Source: Antarcticirhabdus aurantiaca
Lineage (GTDB): Bacteria; Pseudomonadota; Alphaproteobacteria; Rhizobiales; Rhizobiaceae
Length of the DNA: 64,000 nt
Assembly: GCF_009765365.1 (NCBI RefSeq)
Contig: NZ_VTOM01000002.1
Coordinates: 1 to 64,000, forward strand
Direction of reading: 5' to 3'
Shown: positions 60,744-64,000 of the stretch, piece after piece
Layout of the letters: each line of letters begins with the position of its first letter
How positions within the stretch are numbered: position 1 is the stretch's first letter
Program-made: the position numbers and the translations under genes
Notes under the pieces: generated by a model
The model's database searches: none
What the model was told of the DNA's origin: nothing
What the model saw: the letters and a program-made list of their open reading frames with translations, nothing else

Positions 60744-61677
60744 GGCGCGCATCCCCCGCATTCGGGCCGCGCGTCTTGCGGAGCCCCTTTTCGGCGAGGT
60801 CGAGAACGCCGTTCGGCACCAGGAAGACGATGACGATGAAGGTCAGCCCGAGCACGATGGAGAACTGCCCCGGCATCGTGACGGAGAGCCATTCGAAGAA
60901 GAAGAACAGCGGCACGGCCCCGAAGACCGGTCCCCAGAGGCGGGTCGCGCCGCCGAGGAGGGCCATGATGAGCGCGGTGAAGGAGATGTTCGGATTGAAC
61001 ACGATGGAGGGCTCGACATAGGTCCAGCGCGGCGCCTGGATGGCCCCGGCCAGCGTCATGGCGAGCGCGGAGAGGGCGAAGAGCGCGAGCTTGACCTTGG
61101 TGACGTCGACGCCGGCATGGCGCGCGACGATCTCGTCGTCGCCGATGGCATGGACCGCGAGCCCGAGGCGCCCGCGCTCGATCAACCAGCGCGTGCCGAT
61201 CACCGCGACCGCCAGCGCCAGCAGCATCCAGTAGATCGCCGTGGCCGACAGGTCGATGAAGATGTAGCGCCCGAGGGTGCGGTTCACAGACGTCTCGAAC
61301 CAGGTGATGATCTGGCGCACCAGCTCGGCGAGTCCGAAGGAGAAGATCACGAAGTAGACGCCGGCCAGGCGGAGCGTCGCCAGGCCGACGAGGAGCGCGA
61401 CCGCGACGCCGATGGCCCCGGCGACCGCGAGGATCGCGCCGAAGGGCATCGTCTCGGTGAGCACCGCCACCGTGTAGGCGCCGATGCCGAAGAAGGCGAC
61501 GGTGGCGAGCGAGACGTATTTCGTCGGACCGGAGAACAGCGCCCAGGCCGAGGCCAGGACGACGGCGTTCATCAGGCCGACCAGGACGCCCTGCCCGTAG
61601 CCCCCCACGAAGAGCGGAAGCGCGGCGAGGCCGGCCACGAGAAGGGCGCAGGCGAGAGCGGAGACGGCGGGTCGCAT
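60736..61677 (-). CDS. livM: branched-chain amino-acid-type ABC transporter permease LivM
   Basis: 313 aa from the ATG at 61677. About nine TM segments; ATLRLAGVYFVIFSFGLAEL, ALYWMLLAL-like IYWMLLALAVAVIGTRWLIE, cytoplasmic EAA-like loop AGAIQAPRWTYVEPSIVF and ALLGGATRLWGPVFGAVPLF. Paired with LivH, it forms the membrane channel of an importer of amino acids or aromatic acids, amides and ureas. Confidence 0.92.
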   Translation of the reverse strand: MRPAVSALACALLVAGLAALPLFVGGYGQGVLVGLMNAVVLASAWALFSGPTKYVSLATVAFFGIGAYTVAVLTETMPFGAILAVAGAIGVAVALLVGLATLRLAGVYFVIFSFGLAELVRQIITWFETSVNRTLGRYIFIDLSATAIYWMLLALAVAVIGTRWLIERGRLGLAVHAIGDDEIVARHAGVDVTKVKLALFALSALAMTLAGAIQAPRWTYVEPSIVFNPNISFTALIMALLGGATRLWGPVFGAVPLFFFFEWLSVTMPGQFSIVLGLTFIVIVFLVPNGVLDLAEKGLRKTRGPNAGDARHV

Positions 61678-61688
61678 GGCGGTCGTCC

Positions 61689-62549
61689 TCACGCGAAGAG
61701 GCCCTTGGGCCGCCACAGGAGGACGGCGAGGAAGATGGCGTAGGTGGCGGCCAGCGTCAGGCCGGGGTCGACCGCGTAGGACACCAGGGCCTCGACGATG
61801 CCGATGATGAGGCCGGCGGCGAGCGCGCCGCCCATGTTGCCGATGCCGCCCATGATGACGATCACCAGCGCCTTCATGGTAAGGAAGCCGCCGTCGATCG
61901 GCGTCACGGGCTGGTACATGGACAGGATCGCGCCGCCCGCGCCGGCGATCGCTCCGCCGAGCGCGAAGGCCTGGCGGGCCACCCGGTTCTCGTCGATCCC
62001 GACGAGCGCGGCGAAGGCCGGCCGCGTCGCCACGGCCCGCATCGTCAGGCCCCAGCGCGTGCGCGTCGTCGCCGCCCAGAGGCCGAGGCCGATCAGGCAG
62101 GCGAGGCCGAGGCCGAGGACGCGGCCTGAGGCGACCCGCGCCCCGAGGATCTCCACCGGGGCCTGGAGCCAGCCGTAGCCCGTGTAGCCGGAGCCGAAGG
62201 CCTGCGTGAACAGGCCCTGGAACAGGAACAGGAGGCCGAAGGTGACTAGGATCGAGTCGATCTCGACCCGCTCGGGATGACGCGCCCGCTTCACCAGCGG
62301 ACGCATCAGGACGGTATAGAGGATCCACGAGATCGCGAAGGCGAGCGGCACGACCACGAACAGGCCGAGCACCGGCGACAGGCTGGCGCCCGTGAACAGG
62401 ACGAAGGTCGCGAATGCGCCGAACATCACTACCTCTCCGAAGGAAAGGTTCATGATCCGCGCGACGCCGTACTGGATCGTGAGGCCGAGGGCGACCAGCG
62501 CATAGGTGCCGCCGAGCACCACGCCGAAGACGAGCGTAGACAGAAGCAT
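61689..62549 (-). CDS. livH: branched-chain amino-acid-type ABC transporter permease LivH
   Basis: 286 aa from the ATG at 62549. VFGVVLGGTYALVALGLTIQ, YGVARIMNLSFGEVVMFGAF, RAVATRPAFAALVGIDENRV, GAIAGAGGAILSMYQPVTPI and KALVIVIMGGIGNMGGALAA are LivH landmarks. Eleven bases separate it from livM. Confidence 0.93.
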   Translation of the reverse strand: MLLSTLVFGVVLGGTYALVALGLTIQYGVARIMNLSFGEVVMFGAFATFVLFTGASLSPVLGLFVVVPLAFAISWILYTVLMRPLVKRARHPERVEIDSILVTFGLLFLFQGLFTQAFGSGYTGYGWLQAPVEILGARVASGRVLGLGLACLIGLGLWAATTRTRWGLTMRAVATRPAFAALVGIDENRVARQAFALGGAIAGAGGAILSMYQPVTPIDGGFLTMKALVIVIMGGIGNMGGALAAGLIIGIVEALVSYAVDPGLTLAATYAIFLAVLLWRPKGLFA

Positions 62550-62566
62550 GGCCGGCCGCCTTCCGT

Positions 62567-63784
62567 TCAGTTCCAGCCGGGTTTCGGGACGACGAGGTCG
62601 GCCGAGCCCTCGCGGCCCGCCGGCGCCACGGCGACGAAGTGGTCGCCCTGCCACTGGCCGATGTACCAGAGGTCGCGCGGCGCGTTGTCGACGAGCTGGA
62701 TCGGCCCGAGGATCGTCTCGAAGCGGCCGCTCGCCAGTTCCTGCGTCACGGCCTCCCGGTCGAGCCCCCGCCGCTCGATGGCCTGCGCCAGCATCTGCAG
62801 CGAGGAATAGATGACCGGGCTCGCCCAGGCGTCGGGCAGCTTGCCGATCACCTCCTGGTGGCGGCGGATGTAGTCCTGGATCTCCGGGCGGTTCACGTCG
62901 ATGCCGCCCAGGCTCATCACCCCCTCGACTCCGCCTTCCGCCATCTGCGGATAGATCGGGAAGCTCGTGCCGACGCCCGTGTGGAAGATCGGCGGATTGT
63001 AGCCAGACACCCGCGCCTGGCGGGTGATGGCGAAGGTGTCGCCGGGATAGCTGTAGGCCACGAAGGCGTCCGCACCGCTCGCCTGGGCCTCCGACAGGAG
63101 GGTGGCGAAGTCCTGCGTGCCCAGCGGATAGGTCCGGTCCATCACGATCTCGATGCCGGCCTCCTCGAAGGCCTTGCGGGCGGAGGCGGCCAGCTCGATG
63201 CCGAAGCCGTCGGCGATCGAGATCATCGCGATCCGCCCGTTCAGCGCACCCGCCTGCTTCTGCGTGGTCAGGAGCTCGGCGAAGGCGTGGGCGTAGTCCT
63301 CGGCCGTGCCGAGCAGCCAGAAGGCGCCGGGCCAGCGCTCGTGGATTCCGGGAATGGGCGGGACGATCGAGGAGCTGGCGATCTGCGGGTAGCCGAAGCG
63401 CGCCATCAGGGGCGCGGCCGCCAGGTTGAAGCCCGTGCCCCACGGCGCCAGGATGAAGTCCACGCGGTCCTGGTTGACGAGGCGCTCGATGCCGCGCACG
63501 ACTTCCTCGGTCTGGGAGCGGTCGTCGTAGGCGACGACCTCGATCGGCAGCTGCGTGCCGTCGGGCAGGCGCAGGCCGCCGGCCGCGTTGACGTCGTGGA
63601 CCCACAGCTCGTAGTTCGGGATGGTGGTGGTGGTCGCGCCGGCCGCGTTCACGCCCGTCTGCGACACGACGTAGCCGATCCGCACCGAGCTTCGCTCCTG
63701 GGCGATCGCGGGCGGCACTGCGGCCGCACAGGCGAGAATGGCGGTCGCTGCAGCGCCGACGAACGTTCGACGGTTCATGTTCAT
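62567..63784 (-). CDS. livK: branched-chain amino-acid-type ABC transporter substrate-binding protein
   Basis: 405 aa. Tat-like signal NRRTFVGAAATAILACAAAV, cleavage after AIA, then RIGYVVSQTGVNAAGATTTT, NYELWVHDVNAAGGLRLPDG, IEVVAYDDRSQTEEVVRGIE, KARFGYPQIASSSIVPPIPG. A type I periplasmic-binding fold protein. The GATTTTIPNYELWVHDVNAAGG ligand loop is of the type that binds hydrophobic amino or aromatic acids. First gene of the livKHMGF operon; an upstream cupin gene on the same strand may belong with it. Confidence 0.9.
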   Translation of the reverse strand: MNMNRRTFVGAAATAILACAAAVPPAIAQERSSVRIGYVVSQTGVNAAGATTTTIPNYELWVHDVNAAGGLRLPDGTQLPIEVVAYDDRSQTEEVVRGIERLVNQDRVDFILAPWGTGFNLAAAPLMARFGYPQIASSSIVPPIPGIHERWPGAFWLLGTAEDYAHAFAELLTTQKQAGALNGRIAMISIADGFGIELAASARKAFEEAGIEIVMDRTYPLGTQDFATLLSEAQASGADAFVAYSYPGDTFAITRQARVSGYNPPIFHTGVGTSFPIYPQMAEGGVEGVMSLGGIDVNRPEIQDYIRRHQEVIGKLPDAWASPVIYSSLQMLAQAIERRGLDREAVTQELASGRFETILGPIQLVDNAPRDLWYIGQWQGDHFVAVAPAGREGSADLVVPKPGWN

Positions 63785-63901
63785 GCAATCCTCCCGATGT
63801 GCAAGCGTGCCGCCACCGCGCCCCGGATGAGGCGGCGTGGACGACGTTCGAGTCTCGTGGCATCGCCTCGCTCGTGCGGGGCGCGGGCGCTTCGCGGTGG
63901 T

Positions 63902-64000
63902 TCAGGTGCCCTGAGCGCCCAGCATGACGAAGGACAGGGTGGCCGGCTCTGCACCCAGGTTGCGCCAGGCGTGGCGCGTTCCCTGCTGCACTACGGTGTC
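63902..64000 (-). CDS. cupin-domain protein, C-terminal part (partial)
   Basis: The last 32 codons before the window end read DTVVQQGTRHAWRNLGAEPA and TLSFVMLGAQGT. The pattern QQGTRHAWRNLGAEPATLSFVMLGA is typical of cupin beta-barrels (V-Q-x-G-x-x-H-A-W-x-N; the His is a metal ligand). The rest is outside. Upstream of the livK operon on the same strand. Confidence 0.75.
   Translation of the reverse strand, partial: DTVVQQGTRHAWRNLGAEPATLSFVMLGAQGT

Noticed and set aside
1-64000. CRISPR array
   Set aside because: No set of regularly spaced identical repeats was seen; the dispersed repeat copies are thousands of bases apart.

Overview
The window is GC-rich, gene-dense DNA of alphaproteobacterial type. 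A MucR/Ros-family regulator, a PspA/YiaA/acyl-ACP-synthetase cluster, RND and Liv-type transport and many LysR/GntR-controlled catabolic operons point to the Hyphomicrobiales (Rhizobiales). An Aurantimonadaceae-like genome would fit, but no rRNA or other marker gene is present to settle this. The density of insertion sequences, decayed genes and acyl-CoA/amine/aromatic catabolic operons suggests an accessory chromosomal region or a large replicon.

Layout. 1-1.5 kb: tail of an IS3 element, a small plasmid/island-type gene, a 61-aa excisionase-like HTH protein and a 21-bp tRNA-Ser 3'-end fragment that looks like an attachment site. 1.9-7.0 kb: an envelope module, with a TetR regulator divergent from pspA, yiaA and a giant LplT-PlsC-acyl-ACP synthetase fusion, and three near-identical 13-bp operators between them. 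7.0-12.4 kb: a candidate defence-type cassette (four-TM membrane protein, divergent Sll1717-like P-loop ATPase overlapping an FRG-domain gene), followed by a broken IS3 (IS407-like) element. 12.7-19.6 kb: RND efflux pump (adaptor plus transporter) with its OmpR-type two-component system. 19.7-24.0 kb: IS110/IS1111-type element with 46-bp inverted arms, PAS and XRE regulators, decayed IS630 and ISL3 fragments. 24.0-38.3 kb: an amine/nitrogen-compound catabolic region (AraC, copper amine oxidase, GMC oxidoreductase, ABC importer, LysR, aldehyde dehydrogenase, DUF1028, RidA, flavin monooxygenase, M20 peptidase). 38.5-46.0 kb: patchwork of broken genes (EAL protein, metallophosphoesterase, formate/nitrite transporter) among a methyltransferase, a PQQ-type sugar dehydrogenase, a DUF2231 protein, MucR, and an AT-richer islet. 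46.4-52.5 kb: glutaryl-CoA oxidation operon (gcdH, CoA-transferase, etfBA, 3-hydroxyacyl-CoA dehydrogenase) with a divergent LysR. 52.5-58.3 kb: GntR-controlled operon with an extradiol-type dioxygenase, aldehyde dehydrogenase, alpha/beta hydrolase and Ldh-type reductase. 58.6-59.2 kb: a 46-aa gene and a decayed DUF2958 gene. 59.3-63.8 kb: complete livKHMGF-type importer, then the end of a cupin gene running off the window.

The catabolic parts fit together: two ABC importers bring in small organic substrates; amine oxidase and aldehyde dehydrogenases turn amines into acids; CoA-transferase, GcdH, ETF and the 3-hydroxyacyl-CoA dehydrogenase feed dicarboxylic acids towards acetyl-CoA. The most unusual items are the ATPase/FRG cassette, the IS1111-like element with long arms and a non-coding tail that could encode a guide RNA, a dispersed ~60-70 bp repeat found at gene breakpoints, and the three-operator TetR envelope module. 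All functional statements are from reading motifs by eye; no database search was possible.
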